From contig NZ_CP032084.1 of assembly GCF_003600685.1 (NCBI RefSeq), positions 2,666,001 to 2,730,000 of the forward strand: a stretch of 64,000 bases of DNA, read 5' to 3'. The notes beneath the pieces were generated by a model. The model was not told where the DNA came from and did no database searches. It saw nothing but the letters and a program-made list of their open reading frames with translations. Source of the DNA: Achromobacter sp. B7 (GTDB lineage: Bacteria; Pseudomonadota; Gammaproteobacteria; Burkholderiales; Burkholderiaceae_B). Positions 1 through 9,076 of the stretch are shown one piece after another. The position numbers and the translations under genes are program-made. How positions within the stretch are numbered: the stretch's first letter is position 1; each line of letters opens with the position of its first letter.

Positions 1-1
1 C

Positions 2-259
2 AAGCTGCGTTTTCGCCCCATCGTGATGACGTCGCTGGCGTTCATCCTGGGCGTGGTGCCGCTGGCGCTGGCCAGCGGTGCGGGCGCGGCCAGCCAGCGC
101 GCCCTGGGCGTGGGCGTGATCGGCGGCATGCTGACCGCCACCTTGCTGGGTGTGATTTTCGTGCCCATTTTCTTTGTCTGGGTGCTGTCGCTGCTGCGCA
201 AGAAAGGTGGGCAGCCCGCCCCGGACGCCTTGCCCGCCCAGCGCGCGACCCAGGAGTGA
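2..259 (+). CDS. RND (HAE1-type) multidrug efflux inner-membrane transporter, C-terminal end only
   Basis: The open frame enters from the left edge and ends at a TGA at 257-259, so only the last 85 or so residues are present. They match the last two membrane helices of AcrB/MexB-type proton-driven drug pumps: [20 protein letters not shown], the following [18 protein letters not shown], and a final hydrophobic segment rich in Val and Phe before a basic tail. In the family this region closes the transmembrane domain in the inner membrane. The next gene, an outer-membrane channel, overlaps its stop codon, the usual pump-channel order; the adaptor gene is presumably to the left of the window. Confidence 0.9.
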   Translation, partial: KLRFRPIVMTSLAFILGVVPLALASGAGAASQRALGVGVIGGMLTATLLGVIFVPIFFVWVLSLLRKKGGQPAPDALPAQRATQE

Positions 260-1770
260 ACGTGATGATGCAAACTTTTTATCCCCGCAGCCTGGGCGCG
301 CTGCTCTTGACGGCGGCGCTGGCCGGGTGCTCGATGGCGCCGGTCTACCAACGGCCGGACGCGCCGATTCCGACCCAGTTCCCGGCTGACGGGAACCCGG
401 CTGGCCAGGCATCGGACGGGGTTTCGGCCAATGCCGCCCCCTCAGCCGCCGGCACGCTGGATTGGCAGACTTTCGTCACCGACGATGCGTTGCGGCAGCT
501 GGTGGCCCTGGCATTGGACAACAACCGTGACCTGCGCCAGGCGGTGCTGAATATCGAAGCGGCCCGGGCGCAGTACCGCATCGAGCGCGCCGACCGGCTG
601 CCGGGTATCAACGCGCAAGGGTCGGGCACGCGCCAGCGGGTGCCGGGCGACCTGAACAGCACGGGCAATTCCGCCGTGCAGAGCAGCTATCAGGCCGGCA
701 TCGGGCTGACCTCGTTCGAGATCGACCTGTTTGGCCGTGTGCGCAGCCTGTCGGATGCGGCGCTGCAAACGTATCTGGCCACCGAGGAATCCGCGCACGC
801 TACGCGCATCAGCCTGGTGGCCGAGGTGATCCAGGCGTATCTGACGCGTGACAGCGCGATGCGCAAGATGCAGCTCACCGAACAAACGCTGGCCAGCCGC
901 GAGGCGTCGCTCAACCTGATCGTCAAGCGGCGCGAAGCCGGCACCGCCACGGCGCTGGATTATCAGGAAGCGCTGGGCCTGACCGAGCAGGCGCGCGCCG
1001 AACGCGAGCGCATGGAACGCGAAGTGCGCCAGGCAGGCAACGCGCTGGGCCTGTTGGTGGGCGTGAACGACCTGCGCCCGTATCTGCCCGCGCAGCTGGC
1101 CACGTCCAACGTGTTGGTGCAGGACATCGCGGCGGGCGCGCCGTCCGAATTGCTGGAGCGCCGGCCGGACATTCTGGCCGCCGAACACGAACTGCGCTCG
1201 CGCAATGCCAGCATCGGCGCGGCGCGCGCGGCGTTCTTTCCCAGCATCACGCTGACCGGCCTGTACGGCTCGTCCAGCGCGGACCTGTCCAATTTGTTCG
1301 ACGGCGGGCAGCGCGCGTGGTCGTTCATGCCGCAGATCACCTTGCCGATCTTCTCGGGCGGGCGCAATGTGGCCAACCTGGACCTGGCGACGGTGCGCAA
1401 GGACATCGCGGTGGCCAAGTACGAAGCCACCATCCAGACGGCATTCAAGGAAGTGGCCGATGCCCTGGCCGCCACCGACACCCTGCAACGCGAGGCCGCG
1501 TCGCGCCGCGCCTTGGCCGAGTCCAGCCAGGAAGCGATGCGCTTGTCTGAAGCGCGGTATCGCGGCGGCGTCGACAGCCATCTGCGCTATCTGGATGCGC
1601 AGCGCAGCGCCTTCACCGACCAGTTGACGTACATCGACATCAGCACGCAGCGGCAGATTGCGCTGGCGACCTTGTTCAAGGCGCTGGGCGGCGGCTGGCC
1701 CGGCGTGCAGGCGCCGCATGCCGGCGCCGGCGGGGCGGCGGCCACCAGCGCCGACCCCGCTGTGCGGTAG
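256..1770 (+). CDS. Outer-membrane efflux lipoprotein, OprM/NodT family
   Basis: Outer-membrane exit duct for a tripartite efflux pump. From the GTG at 256 the protein has 504 residues, usual for the family; ATGs at 265 and 268 are alternative starts. The N-terminus is a lipoprotein signal with lipobox LAGC (Cys about residue 25), followed by the typical MAPVYQRP stretch. Two TolC-type repeats follow, with the family landmarks ERRPDI and [13 protein letters not shown] in the second half. The start overlaps the RND gene stop (GTGA), so the two are translationally coupled and this is almost certainly that pump's channel. Function is clear; the exported drugs are not. Confidence 0.93.
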   Translation: MNVMMQTFYPRSLGALLLTAALAGCSMAPVYQRPDAPIPTQFPADGNPAGQASDGVSANAAPSAAGTLDWQTFVTDDALRQLVALALDNNRDLRQAVLNIEAARAQYRIERADRLPGINAQGSGTRQRVPGDLNSTGNSAVQSSYQAGIGLTSFEIDLFGRVRSLSDAALQTYLATEESAHATRISLVAEVIQAYLTRDSAMRKMQLTEQTLASREASLNLIVKRREAGTATALDYQEALGLTEQARAERERMEREVRQAGNALGLLVGVNDLRPYLPAQLATSNVLVQDIAAGAPSELLERRPDILAAEHELRSRNASIGAARAAFFPSITLTGLYGSSSADLSNLFDGGQRAWSFMPQITLPIFSGGRNVANLDLATVRKDIAVAKYEATIQTAFKEVADALAATDTLQREAASRRALAESSQEAMRLSEARYRGGVDSHLRYLDAQRSAFTDQLTYIDISTQRQIALATLFKALGGGWPGVQAPHAGAGGAAATSADPAVR

Positions 1771-1780
1771 GCAACGCAAT

Positions 1781-1816
1781 CAGGCCGCCTGGGTCGACCG
1801 TATCCCAGGCGGCCTG
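1781..1816. terminator. Bidirectional hairpin between convergent genes
   Basis: A perfect 13-bp inverted repeat (arms 1781-1793 and 1804-1816, loop 10 nt) fills the gap between the OprM-type gene and the convergent transporter gene. There is no clear T-run on either side, so it may act as a weak terminator or mRNA 3' end stabiliser. Confidence 0.6.
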
Positions 1817-1819
1817 TCC

Positions 1820-3160
1820 TCACGCCTTGCGCCATCCCGCGCCGGGAATCGGCGGCGCCGTGTTGCCGGTGGCTTCGGTCACCGGCTTGCCGCGTCCGAT
1901 CAGCCACGCGCACCATGCCGAGACCGCGCCGGCGAACAGCACGTACAGGCAGATCAGCCACGGCTGCCCGCCGCCCGTCTTGAGCAGCGCGGTGGCGATG
2001 ATGGGCGTGATGCCGGACGCGAAGATACCCGAGAACTGATACACGAACGAAATTCCGGTGTAGCGGACCTTGGCGTCGAACAGCTCGCAGAACAGCGCTG
2101 CCTCGGGGCCGTACACGGCGGCGTAGAAGATGCCGAACGGGATGATGATGGCCAGCCAGATCAGCATGACGCTGCCCTGGCTGTTCAGCATCAGCCAGAA
2201 GCCGGGGAAGGACGCCAGCGCGGTAATCAGCGAGCCCCAGAAGTACACGCGGGTGCGACCGATGCGGTCGGACAGGCGGCCGAAGAACGGAATGAAAAAG
2301 CACATCACCAGCGCGGCGGCCATCACACCCGTCAGCGCCTCGGTGCGCGTGATCTGCACGGTTTGCGTCAGGTACGAAATCGAAAACACGCCGAACACGT
2401 TAAAGAACACGCCGTCGATATACCGCGCGCCCATGCCTTTGAAGACGTTGCCCGGGTAACGCTTGAGCATGTCGAAAAACGGAATGCGGCTTTCGGCATT
2501 GTTGGCCTTGACCGCCGTGAACTCGGGCGTTTCCTTGATGTTCAGCCGGATGTACATGCCCACCATCACCATGGCGGCGGACGCCAGGAAGGCGACGCGC
2601 CAGCCCCAGGCCATGAACTGTTCGTCGGTCAGCAAGGTGGACAAGAGCGCCACGGTGCCCGAGGCCAGGCACAGGCCGATCGCCAGACCGATCTGCGGCA
2701 GCGACGCGTAAAATCCCTTTTTGCCCGGTGGCGCGTATTCATAGGCCATCAACACCGCGCCGCCCCATTCGCCGCCCAGGCCGATGCCCTGGAACACGCG
2801 CAGCAGCAGCAACAGGATGGGCGCCCATAGCCCGATGGTTTCGTAGGTGGGCACCAGGCCGATCAGGAAGGTGGACACGCCCATGATCATCAGCGTCATC
2901 ACCAGCATGCTCTTGCGCCCGATGCGGTCGCCAAAGTGGCCGAAGATCAGCCCGCCCAGCGGCCGCGTCACAAAGCCCACCGCGAAGGTGGTGTAGGCCA
3001 GCATGGTGGATACCAGCGGGTCGCCCGTGGGGAAGTACAGCTTGTTGAACACGATGCCCGCCACGACACCGTAAAGAAAGAAGTCGTACCACTCGATGGT
3101 GGCGCCGATCAACGATGCGGTGACGACCTTGCGTACCGCGGCTTCGTTTTGCTTGGACAT
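1820..3160 (-). CDS. MFS transporter, metabolite:H+ symporter (MHS) family
   Basis: Inner-membrane proton symporter of 446 residues. The first helix carries the MHS hallmark IGATIEWYDFFLYG near residues 18-31, and the loop between helices 2 and 3 has the MFS motif GHFGDRIGRK. About twelve hydrophobic segments can be followed. Relatives (ShiA, KgtP, ProP) carry shikimate, dicarboxylates or betaines; the substrate here cannot be read from sequence. The gene lies downstream of a GMC oxidoreductase on the same strand (144-bp gap), so the pair may import and oxidise one compound under the divergent IclR regulator. A purine-rich ribosome site (GGAGAC in transcript sense) precedes the ATG at 3160. 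Confidence 0.88.
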   Translation of the reverse strand: MSKQNEAAVRKVVTASLIGATIEWYDFFLYGVVAGIVFNKLYFPTGDPLVSTMLAYTTFAVGFVTRPLGGLIFGHFGDRIGRKSMLVMTLMIMGVSTFLIGLVPTYETIGLWAPILLLLLRVFQGIGLGGEWGGAVLMAYEYAPPGKKGFYASLPQIGLAIGLCLASGTVALLSTLLTDEQFMAWGWRVAFLASAAMVMVGMYIRLNIKETPEFTAVKANNAESRIPFFDMLKRYPGNVFKGMGARYIDGVFFNVFGVFSISYLTQTVQITRTEALTGVMAAALVMCFFIPFFGRLSDRIGRTRVYFWGSLITALASFPGFWLMLNSQGSVMLIWLAIIIPFGIFYAAVYGPEAALFCELFDAKVRYTGISFVYQFSGIFASGITPIIATALLKTGGGQPWLICLYVLFAGAVSAWCAWLIGRGKPVTEATGNTAPPIPGAGWRKA

Positions 3161-3275
3161 TGCAGTCTCCTTTGGTGAAGGCGGGGGCGCTTCTGTTGTC
3201 GCCCGCGTGCCGGTCTGACTTCAGGTTCGTCGTTCACATCCTTGTTGATTGCTTAAAACGCGCGGCCGCAAAATC

Positions 3276-3307
3276 AGCCGCCAGTACAGCAAGCCGCCAG
3301 TACATCA
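3276..3307. repeat. Two-copy 16-bp direct repeat
   Basis: The 16-bp unit at 3276-3291 is repeated at 3292-3307 with one mismatch. The second copy runs into the stop codon of the GMC oxidoreductase gene. Confidence 0.7.
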
Positions 3308-4942
3308 AGCCGCGACCAGATCCGCCCGCCGCCGCGCCAGCTTGAAATCCTCCAGCATGAAATCCGCCGCGCGTTCGGCCAACATCACCACGGGCGCGTT
3401 GGTGTTGCCCGATACCAGCGTGGGCATCACCGAACAGTCCACCACCCGCAGGCCCTGCACGCCGTGCACGCGCAGGCGTTCGTCAACCACCGCCAGCGGG
3501 TCGCTGCGCGGACCCATCTTGGCGGTGCCCGATGGGTGAAAGATGGTGGCGCCGTATTCGCGGCAGAAATGCAGGATCTCGTCGTCGGTGCGTACGTTGG
3601 GGCCGGGCCGGAATTCGCGCTTCATCAGCGACGCCAGCGGTTCGGTTGCCGCCAATAGCCGCGCATGCTTGACGGCGGCCACGGTCATGCGGCGGTCCAA
3701 TTCCGTGGACAGGTAGTTGGGTTGCATCGACGGCGGTTCGAACGGGTCGGCCGCGCGCAGCCGCACGTAACCGCGCGATGACGGGCGCAACTGGCAGACC
3801 GAATACGTGCATCCGGAAAAGGGGTGCACCTTGCCGCCGGCCATGTCGGCGGACAAGGTGGCGAAGTGGTATTGCGTGTCCGGCGTGCGGCTGGCGGGGT
3901 CGACCCGGCAGAACAGTCCGCCCTGATTGATGCCGACCGCCAGCGGGCCGCTTCGGAACAGCAGCCATTGCAAGCCCATGCCCACGCGCCCGTGCAGGCT
4001 GCGCAGCTGGTCGTTGGTGGTGATGGGCCGGGTGGTTTCGTAGATCAGGCGGATCTGAAGATGGTCTTGCAGGTTTTCGCCCACGCCGGGCAGGTCGCGC
4101 ACGACGCGGATGCCGAACTGGCGCAGCAGCGCGGCCGAGCCCACGCCGGACAGTTGCAGCAGCTGGGGCGATTGCAGCGCGCCCGCGCACAGCACCACTT
4201 CGCGCCTCGCGCGCAGCGTGCGCACTTGCCCGCCTTGCCGGTATCGCACCCCGCAGGCGCGTCCGCCTTCGAACAGGATGGCCATGGCATGCGCATCGGT
4301 TTCCACGCGCAGATTGGGCCGGTCCCGCGCGGGCCGCAGATAGGCCACGGCGGTGGAGCAGCGGCGGCCGCGCCGCGTGGTCAGCTGGTAGTAGCCCACG
4401 CCTTCTTGCTCGCCCGTGTTGAAGTCCTGCACGGGGGGCACGCCCATGGTCCGCGCGGCGGCGATCATCGCTTCGACCAGCGGGTGGGGCGTCTTGATGG
4501 ACGTGGCGCTCAAGGGGCCGTTCACGCCCCGGGTCGGCCCCGCGCCCAGGTCGTTGTCTTCCAGTTTGCGAAAGTAGGGCAGGCAGTCGTCCCAGCCCCA
4601 GCCGGGGTTGCCCGCGCGTTCCCAGGCGTCGTAGTCGGCGCGCTGGCCACGAATGTAGATCAGGCCGTTGATGGCGCTGGAGCCGCCAAGCGTGCGGCCG
4701 CGCGGCCAGTAGATGCGCCGGCCCAGCATGTTGGGATCGGGGTCGGTGTAGTAGCCCCAGTTCACCACTTTGTGGAACATGGTCTTGCCGTAGCCGATGG
4801 GGATGTGGATCCACGGGTAGGTATCCCGGGGGCCCGCTTCCAGCAGGCAGACGGCGTGCGCGCCATTGGCGCTAAGCCGATTGGCCATCACACATCCGGC
4901 CGAGCCGGCGCCCACCACGATGACATCCACGGTATCGGACAT
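3305..4942 (-). CDS. GMC-family FAD-dependent oxidoreductase (choline/alcohol dehydrogenase-like)
   Basis: Oxidises an alcohol group using FAD. The 545-residue length is normal. The N-terminus has the dinucleotide fold VIVVGAGSAGCVMANRLS. GMC signature 1 is GRTLGGSSAINGLIYIRG near residue 83, and signature 2 is GALQSPQLLQLSGVG near 253. The C-terminus holds HPSGTAKMG (catalytic His) and VSGNTNAPVVMLAE (second catalytic position). Choline dehydrogenase BetA is the best-known relative, but betaine genes are missing nearby and the partner is an MHS transporter, so the substrate is open. It is divergent from an IclR regulator, which probably controls it. Confidence 0.9.
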   Translation of the reverse strand: MSDTVDVIVVGAGSAGCVMANRLSANGAHAVCLLEAGPRDTYPWIHIPIGYGKTMFHKVVNWGYYTDPDPNMLGRRIYWPRGRTLGGSSAINGLIYIRGQRADYDAWERAGNPGWGWDDCLPYFRKLEDNDLGAGPTRGVNGPLSATSIKTPHPLVEAMIAAARTMGVPPVQDFNTGEQEGVGYYQLTTRRGRRCSTAVAYLRPARDRPNLRVETDAHAMAILFEGGRACGVRYRQGGQVRTLRARREVVLCAGALQSPQLLQLSGVGSAALLRQFGIRVVRDLPGVGENLQDHLQIRLIYETTRPITTNDQLRSLHGRVGMGLQWLLFRSGPLAVGINQGGLFCRVDPASRTPDTQYHFATLSADMAGGKVHPFSGCTYSVCQLRPSSRGYVRLRAADPFEPPSMQPNYLSTELDRRMTVAAVKHARLLAATEPLASLMKREFRPGPNVRTDDEILHFCREYGATIFHPSGTAKMGPRSDPLAVVDERLRVHGVQGLRVVDCSVMPTLVSGNTNAPVVMLAERAADFMLEDFKLARRRADLVAA

Positions 4943-4983
4943 ATCGCCTTGTCTCCCTGTCGTCGCATCGCCGTCGCGACTGA

Positions 4984-5012
4984 CGTCACCGTGTTCGCAA
5001 GCAATGGTGACG
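4984..5012. promoter_or_regulatory. Inverted repeat in the divergent GMC/IclR promoter region
   Basis: CGTCACC at 4984-4990 is mirrored by GGTGACG at 5006-5012 with a 15-nt spacer, in the 215-bp region between the two divergent genes. It is a plausible operator for the neighbouring IclR protein, judged by position only. Confidence 0.35.
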
Positions 5013-5027
5013 GCGCGTTTTCCCTGC

Positions 5028-5055
5028 TTGTCGCGGCGGGACGCACTTATATACT
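5028..5055 (+). promoter_or_regulatory. Sigma70-like promoter for the IclR gene
   Basis: TTGTCG at 5028-5033 and TATACT at 5050-5055 are separated by 16 nt, a fair match to the -35 and -10 consensus. It lies about 100 nt upstream of the chosen IclR start and just downstream of the inverted repeat. Confidence 0.45.
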
Positions 5056-5157
5056 GGTTTGATCCGGCCGGTTTGCGTTGCGCACCCGGCTGGCATCTGT
5101 GGCGATTCTAGGAAGCGGGCGCGTACAACAAAGCACAACACGCGTGGGGGCGGACAA

Positions 5158-6054
5158 ATGGAACGGAACATGCAACTTCGGTTTCAAAATCGCAGTGCAG
5201 CATCGGCGCCGGAGCCGTCGGCGTCCGGGCATCCGGCGTCCGGGCAGCCGGCGTCCGGGCACCAGCAACAGCAGCACCAACATCAACAGCAAGAGGCCGC
5301 GCGCTCGTTACGGGCGTTGCTGGTGCTGGACCATCTTGCGCGCGCCCAGCATCCACCCACGTTGGCGCAGCTGGCACAGCGGCTGGACATGCCCAAGACC
5401 ACCTTGATGCGCTTGCTGGCGGCGATGCAGCGCGCCGGCTTCGTGGCGGCCACGCCGACCGAGCAGGGCTATGTGCCGGGGCCGCAAGCCACATCGCTGG
5501 CGCTGGCCACGCTGAGCGCCTCGGCGTTCACCCGTGCCTGCCGTGCCGTGCTGGCCCAGCTGGTGGGCACGCTTGGCGAGACCTGCAACTTGACCGCGCC
5601 TGACGGCGACCGCGTGGTCTATATGGAACGCGTGGAAACGTCGGAGCCCCTGCGGCTGTTCTTCGCGGTGGGCAGCCATGTGCCGATGCACTGCACCGCC
5701 AGCGGCAAGCTGTTTCTGGCGTCAATGAGCCGGCTGGAACGAGGCCGGGTGCTGGCGCGGCTGCCGCTGACGCGCAACACGCCGCGCACCTTCACGGACC
5801 CGACGAAGCTGGACGAGGAACTGGAACGCCTGGCCGCGCGCGGCATCGGCATCGATAACGAGGAATTCGTGCGCGGCATGAGCGCGGTGGCGGTGCCGAT
5901 AAGAGACGCCGAGGACCGCGTGGTGGCGGCGGTGGCCTGCCACGCGCCCACGGCGCGCGTGATGCTGGATGACTTGCTGCGCGCCGTGCCGGTGCTGCAA
6001 CGCGCGGCGCAGTCGCTGCACGAGGTGCTGGCGCTGCATCGCCCGGGCGTGTGA
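5158..6054 (+). CDS. IclR-family transcriptional regulator with a His/Gln-rich N-terminal extension
   Basis: DNA-binding regulator of 298 residues. The winged helix lies at about residues 50-110 (LAQLAQRLDMPKTTLMRLLA), followed by the IclR ligand domain (TCNLTAPDGDRVVYMERVET, then the HCTASGKLFLA motif). The ATG at 5158 is preferred because it follows a GGGGGCGG ribosome site; an upstream in-frame start at 5059 lies within the promoter region. The first 45 residues are unusual: a Ser-Gly-Pro stretch coded by three 15-bp repeats, then a His/Gln run. It is divergent from the GMC dehydrogenase/MHS transporter pair, its likely target; the inducer is unknown. Confidence 0.88.
   Translation: MERNMQLRFQNRSAASAPEPSASGHPASGQPASGHQQQQHQHQQQEAARSLRALLVLDHLARAQHPPTLAQLAQRLDMPKTTLMRLLAAMQRAGFVAATPTEQGYVPGPQATSLALATLSASAFTRACRAVLAQLVGTLGETCNLTAPDGDRVVYMERVETSEPLRLFFAVGSHVPMHCTASGKLFLASMSRLERGRVLARLPLTRNTPRTFTDPTKLDEELERLAARGIGIDNEEFVRGMSAVAVPIRDAEDRVVAAVACHAPTARVMLDDLLRAVPVLQRAAQSLHEVLALHRPGV
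5221..5265 (+). repeat. In-frame 15-bp tandem repeat (3 copies) inside the IclR gene
   Basis: Units at 5221-5235, 5236-5250 and 5251-5265 share GCGTCCGGGCA with small differences in the last four bases. Each codes for Ala-Ser-Gly-His/Gln-Pro/Gln, so copy-number change would lengthen or shorten the protein without breaking the frame. A CAG/CAC-rich His/Gln run follows. Confidence 0.85.
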
Positions 6055-6140
6055 CGCTGCGTTGCGGCATCGGCGGACGCGCGGGTCTGTGCGGCGACAG
6101 CTTCGTCGCAAGGCCCCGCCAGTGCTCGCGCACCGGACGG

Positions 6141-7322
6141 CTACACGGTGACGGGCGAGGCCGCCCGGCGCCGCGACACGCTTTCCCACACGGCCACCAA
6201 CACCATGATCAGCGTGGTCAGCCCGCCCACCATCAGGTTGTCGGTAACGGTAGACACCGGCGCCAGCACCGCCAGCAACACCAGCCCGGCCAGGTGCGAT
6301 AACGGAAAGCGCGCGTACACCACCGTCTTGTAGATGCCGTTGCCCAGCAGGTACAGCGCCGGCCCGCCCAGCAATGCGGCGGCCGCCGGCGTGGTGATGC
6401 GGCCATCGGGGTGCAGGATGACCAATTCGTTGGCCACCGCCGACACGATCACGCCCGCGATCAAAATCACGTGCACATAGTGGAAGATGGCGCCCATGCG
6501 GCCCGGGTCGCTGGAATGCACGATGGCGTGGCTGCCGTCCTTGCTGCTGGTGTCGAAATACACCCACCACATGGCGGCCGTTCCCAGGAAGGCGGCCAGC
6601 AGCGCGATCAGCGTGGGGATGTCCCAATGGCCACGGCCGCCCAGCGTGGCGCCCGTGATCAACAACGTTTCGCCCAGCGCCACGATGACGAACAGCTGGC
6701 AGCGTTCGGCAATATGGCCGCCCTCGATGGTCCAGTCGCTGGTGTAAGAGCGGCCCAGGCCGGGCAGCCGGAACCCGAACATGGGCGAAATATATTCGCA
6801 GGCCACGGCCAGTATCCACAGCGCCAGGCGCGCTTCGCCGGAGGCCAGGCCGCCCGCGATCCACAACACCGCCGAGATGCACAGCCAGCCCAGCATGCGG
6901 CGGAAGTTGTCGGCCAGCGGATGGTTGCGCCCCAGGTGCAGCACGATGAACACCGTGCGCCCGACCTGGATCAAGGCATAGCAGATGGCGAAGATCAGCC
7001 CGTTTTCCCCGAACGCGTCCGGCAGCACGGCGGCGGCGATCAGGCCGACCAGCATCACCGCGAACAGCATGACGCGCATGGGGATGGCGTCGGGGTCGAA
7101 CCAGTTGGTGACCCAGCACGTGTACTGCCATCCCAGCCAGACGGCGAACCACAGCACCAGCGCGTGCACCGCGCCCATCAAGGTCAGGTCATGCAGCAGG
7201 CTGTGCGAGAGCTGGGTGACGGCAAAGACGTAGACCAGGTCAAAGAACAGCTCGACGAAGGTGACGCGGGCTTCATGGCCGTCTCGGCGGCGAAGCAGCG
7301 TGGCGCTGGCTAGAAAAGTCAT
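6141..7322 (-). CDS. Low-temperature-requirement protein A (LtrA) family membrane protein
   Basis: Polytopic membrane protein of 393 residues. The family hallmark is at the N-terminus: VTFVELFFDLVYVFAVTQLS within the first helix. Roughly ten hydrophobic segments follow, with RCQLFVIVALGETLLITG, also typical of LtrA, in the middle. The ATG at 7322 is chosen because the conserved region begins there and AGGAAG lies just upstream; an upstream in-frame start at 7403 would add a non-conserved Cys-rich stretch. LtrA is named from a Listeria cold-growth mutant; the biochemical role is not known. The gene stands alone, convergent with the IclR gene. Confidence 0.85.
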   Translation of the reverse strand: MTFLASATLLRRRDGHEARVTFVELFFDLVYVFAVTQLSHSLLHDLTLMGAVHALVLWFAVWLGWQYTCWVTNWFDPDAIPMRVMLFAVMLVGLIAAAVLPDAFGENGLIFAICYALIQVGRTVFIVLHLGRNHPLADNFRRMLGWLCISAVLWIAGGLASGEARLALWILAVACEYISPMFGFRLPGLGRSYTSDWTIEGGHIAERCQLFVIVALGETLLITGATLGGRGHWDIPTLIALLAAFLGTAAMWWVYFDTSSKDGSHAIVHSSDPGRMGAIFHYVHVILIAGVIVSAVANELVILHPDGRITTPAAAALLGGPALYLLGNGIYKTVVYARFPLSHLAGLVLLAVLAPVSTVTDNLMVGGLTTLIMVLVAVWESVSRRRAASPVTV

Positions 7323-7438
7323 GGCGGGCGCTTCCTGTAAAAAGGCGCGCTGCCAGAGTACTGCAAGGCTCGGCGGGCAATTGCAAAACTTATCAAAGGC
7401 CACGTGGGCCGGTGCGTCCGCCTGCGCGCTTTTGCGGA

Positions 7439-7867
7439 TCAGTGCGTCATCTTGCCGCCGCTGACCATCCAGCGCGTACCGTAGCGGTCCACCAGCGCGC
7501 CGTATGCCTCGGCCCAGAACGTTTTTTGCAGCGGCATGGTCACGTTGCCGCCTTCGGCCAGTTGGTCAAATACCCGCTGGGCATCCGACACTGTCGGGTA
7601 CAGCAGCGCCAGCGCCATGCCTTTCTTGCCTGTGTACGGGTGGCCGCTGGTGGCGTCGCTGCCCAGCAGCGTCTGCTCGTCCAGCGCCAGCCGGGCGACC
7701 ATGATGCGGTCGGCGTCCTCGGGGGACAGGGCGGGCATGGCGGCATCGGCGGGCGCGTCGGCGTAGCGGATCAGGGCGTCAAGGCGTCCGCCCAGCACAC
7801 GCTCGTAAAAGCGCATGGCGTCGGCGCAGTTGCCGTCAAAGCTGAGATAGGCGGATAGCTGGGGCAT
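7439..7867 (-). CDS. VOC-family (PhnB/glyoxalase-like) protein
   Basis: Small protein of 142 residues with the PhnB-type vicinal-oxygen-chelate fold. The start MPQLSAYLSFDGNCADAMRF is the usual first strand and helix, and the end (WAEAYGALVDRYGTRWMVS) is the typical last strand. PhnB-like proteins are often described as 3-demethylubiquinone methyltransferase-like, but most have no proven activity. The ATG at 7867 is chosen because the fold begins there; the open frame continues upstream without conservation. Divergent from the AhpD-like gene. The substrate is unknown. Confidence 0.87.
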   Translation of the reverse strand: MPQLSAYLSFDGNCADAMRFYERVLGGRLDALIRYADAPADAAMPALSPEDADRIMVARLALDEQTLLGSDATSGHPYTGKKGMALALLYPTVSDAQRVFDQLAEGGNVTMPLQKTFWAEAYGALVDRYGTRWMVSGGKMTH

Positions 7868-8015
7868 GATGGTTCCTGGTTCTACGGCGGACAGCTGCAA
7901 GAAACGCCGTCGCACTATGATGGAAGGCCCGACCCGCAATACCGCACGGCCCGGCAACCTACGCACTGTAGCCGGTTGGGAAGGATGCCGGGCGGCTTCA
8001 TAAAGGAATGGCGAC

Positions 8016-8423
8016 ATGAGCACGGTAAAACTGCTGACGGACGACGAGGTCCGCAAAAGCCCCGAAGCGTGGGCGGTGTTTGAAGACATCCGATCCACGC
8101 GCAAGTCGGACTTCGTGAACAACTTCTGGCGCGCGCTGGCCAACGACCCGGCGCAATTGCAGCGCGTGTGGTCGCAGCTTAAACAGGTCATGGTCGCCGA
8201 GGGCGAACTGCCGCCTGTGGTGCGCGAGATGATCTACATTGCCGTGTCCACGGCCAACGGCTGCTCTTACTGCGTGCATTCGCATACGGCGTCCGCCAAG
8301 GCCAAGGGAATGACCCCCGGCCAGCACGCCGAATTGCTGGCGGTGATCGGCATGGCGGCGCAGACCAACGCCATGGTGACGGCCATGCAGGTGCCGGTGG
8401 ACGCCGCCTTCGACATCAAATAG
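8016..8423 (+). CDS. Carboxymuconolactone decarboxylase (AhpD-like) family protein
   Basis: All-helical protein of 135 residues. The redox motif CSYCVHSH near residues 86-93 is the AhpD-type CxxC followed by a His, so a peroxidase or disulfide-reductase role is more likely than true lactone decarboxylation. MIYIAVSTANGCSYCVHSHT is the family core. An AAAGGA ribosome site lies upstream of the ATG. The next gene starts 9 nt downstream, suggesting one transcript with the Lon-N domain protein. Confidence 0.9.
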   Translation: MSTVKLLTDDEVRKSPEAWAVFEDIRSTRKSDFVNNFWRALANDPAQLQRVWSQLKQVMVAEGELPPVVREMIYIAVSTANGCSYCVHSHTASAKAKGMTPGQHAELLAVIGMAAQTNAMVTAMQVPVDAAFDIK

Positions 8424-8432
8424 GAGCCGGCC

Positions 8433-9044
8433 ATGGCGCTGATTCCGCTGTTTCCCTTATCCAACGCGCTGTTTCCCGCCGGCGTGCTGCACCTGCGCAT
8501 CTTCGAGGTGCGCTATCTGGATATGATCCGCCGCTGCATCGCGGAGGGCAGCGAGTTTGGCGTGGTGGGTTTGCTGGCTGGTAGCGAAGTGCGTTCGCCA
8601 GAGGGCGTTGAGACCCTGGCTCCGGTCGGCACGCTGGCGCGCGTGGTGGCGTGGGAGGCGCCCATGCCCGCGTTGCTGCAAGTGCGCTGTATTGGCGGCA
8701 GCCGGTTCCGGCTGTTGTCCAGCAAGGTGGCAAAATACGGCCTGTGGATGGGCCAGACCGAGCCCATCGCCGACGACCCGCCCACGCCCGTGCCGGCGTC
8801 CATGCAGCCCAGTGCCGATGCCTTGGGACGGCTGGTGGCGCAATGGCAGCAAGAGGGCGTGCCGCCAGACAGGATGCCGCTTGCGCCGCCGTTCCGGCTG
8901 GACGACAGCGGCTGGGTGGCGGATCGCTGGTGCGAACTGCTGCCCTTGCCGCCGGACGACAAGGCCCGGCTGCTGGGCCTTGCGGACCCGGTGGCACGGC
9001 TGGCGGCGGTTCAGGATCTGCTGCGTGGCCAGGGGCTGACGTAG
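8433..9044 (+). CDS. Lon-protease N-terminal (substrate-binding) domain protein, no protease domain
   Basis: Stand-alone Lon N-domain of 203 residues. It begins IPLFPLSNALFPAGVLHLRIFEVRYLDMI, the classic Lon-N opening, and lacks the AAA+ and Ser-Lys protease domains. Such proteins are widespread in proteobacteria with no settled function; binding of unfolded peptides or PUA-like binding is proposed from the fold. A strong AGGAG ribosome site precedes the ATG, and the gene follows the AhpD-like gene with a 9-nt gap. Confidence 0.9.
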   Translation: MALIPLFPLSNALFPAGVLHLRIFEVRYLDMIRRCIAEGSEFGVVGLLAGSEVRSPEGVETLAPVGTLARVVAWEAPMPALLQVRCIGGSRFRLLSSKVAKYGLWMGQTEPIADDPPTPVPASMQPSADALGRLVAQWQQEGVPPDRMPLAPPFRLDDSGWVADRWCELLPLPPDDKARLLGLADPVARLAAVQDLLRGQGLT

Positions 9045-9076
9045 CACTGCTTGGCAAGATAAACCAATTGGACACC

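Noticed and set aside
442..1779. Long minus-strand open frame opposite the OprM-type gene
   Set aside because: It mirrors the real gene in a GC-rich codon pattern, has Arg/Ala/Gly-rich composition and no family features.
8651..9076. Upstream part of the frame that contains the ParB-like gene
   Set aside because: It overlaps the Lon-N gene in another frame; the ParB-type domain begins at 9077.
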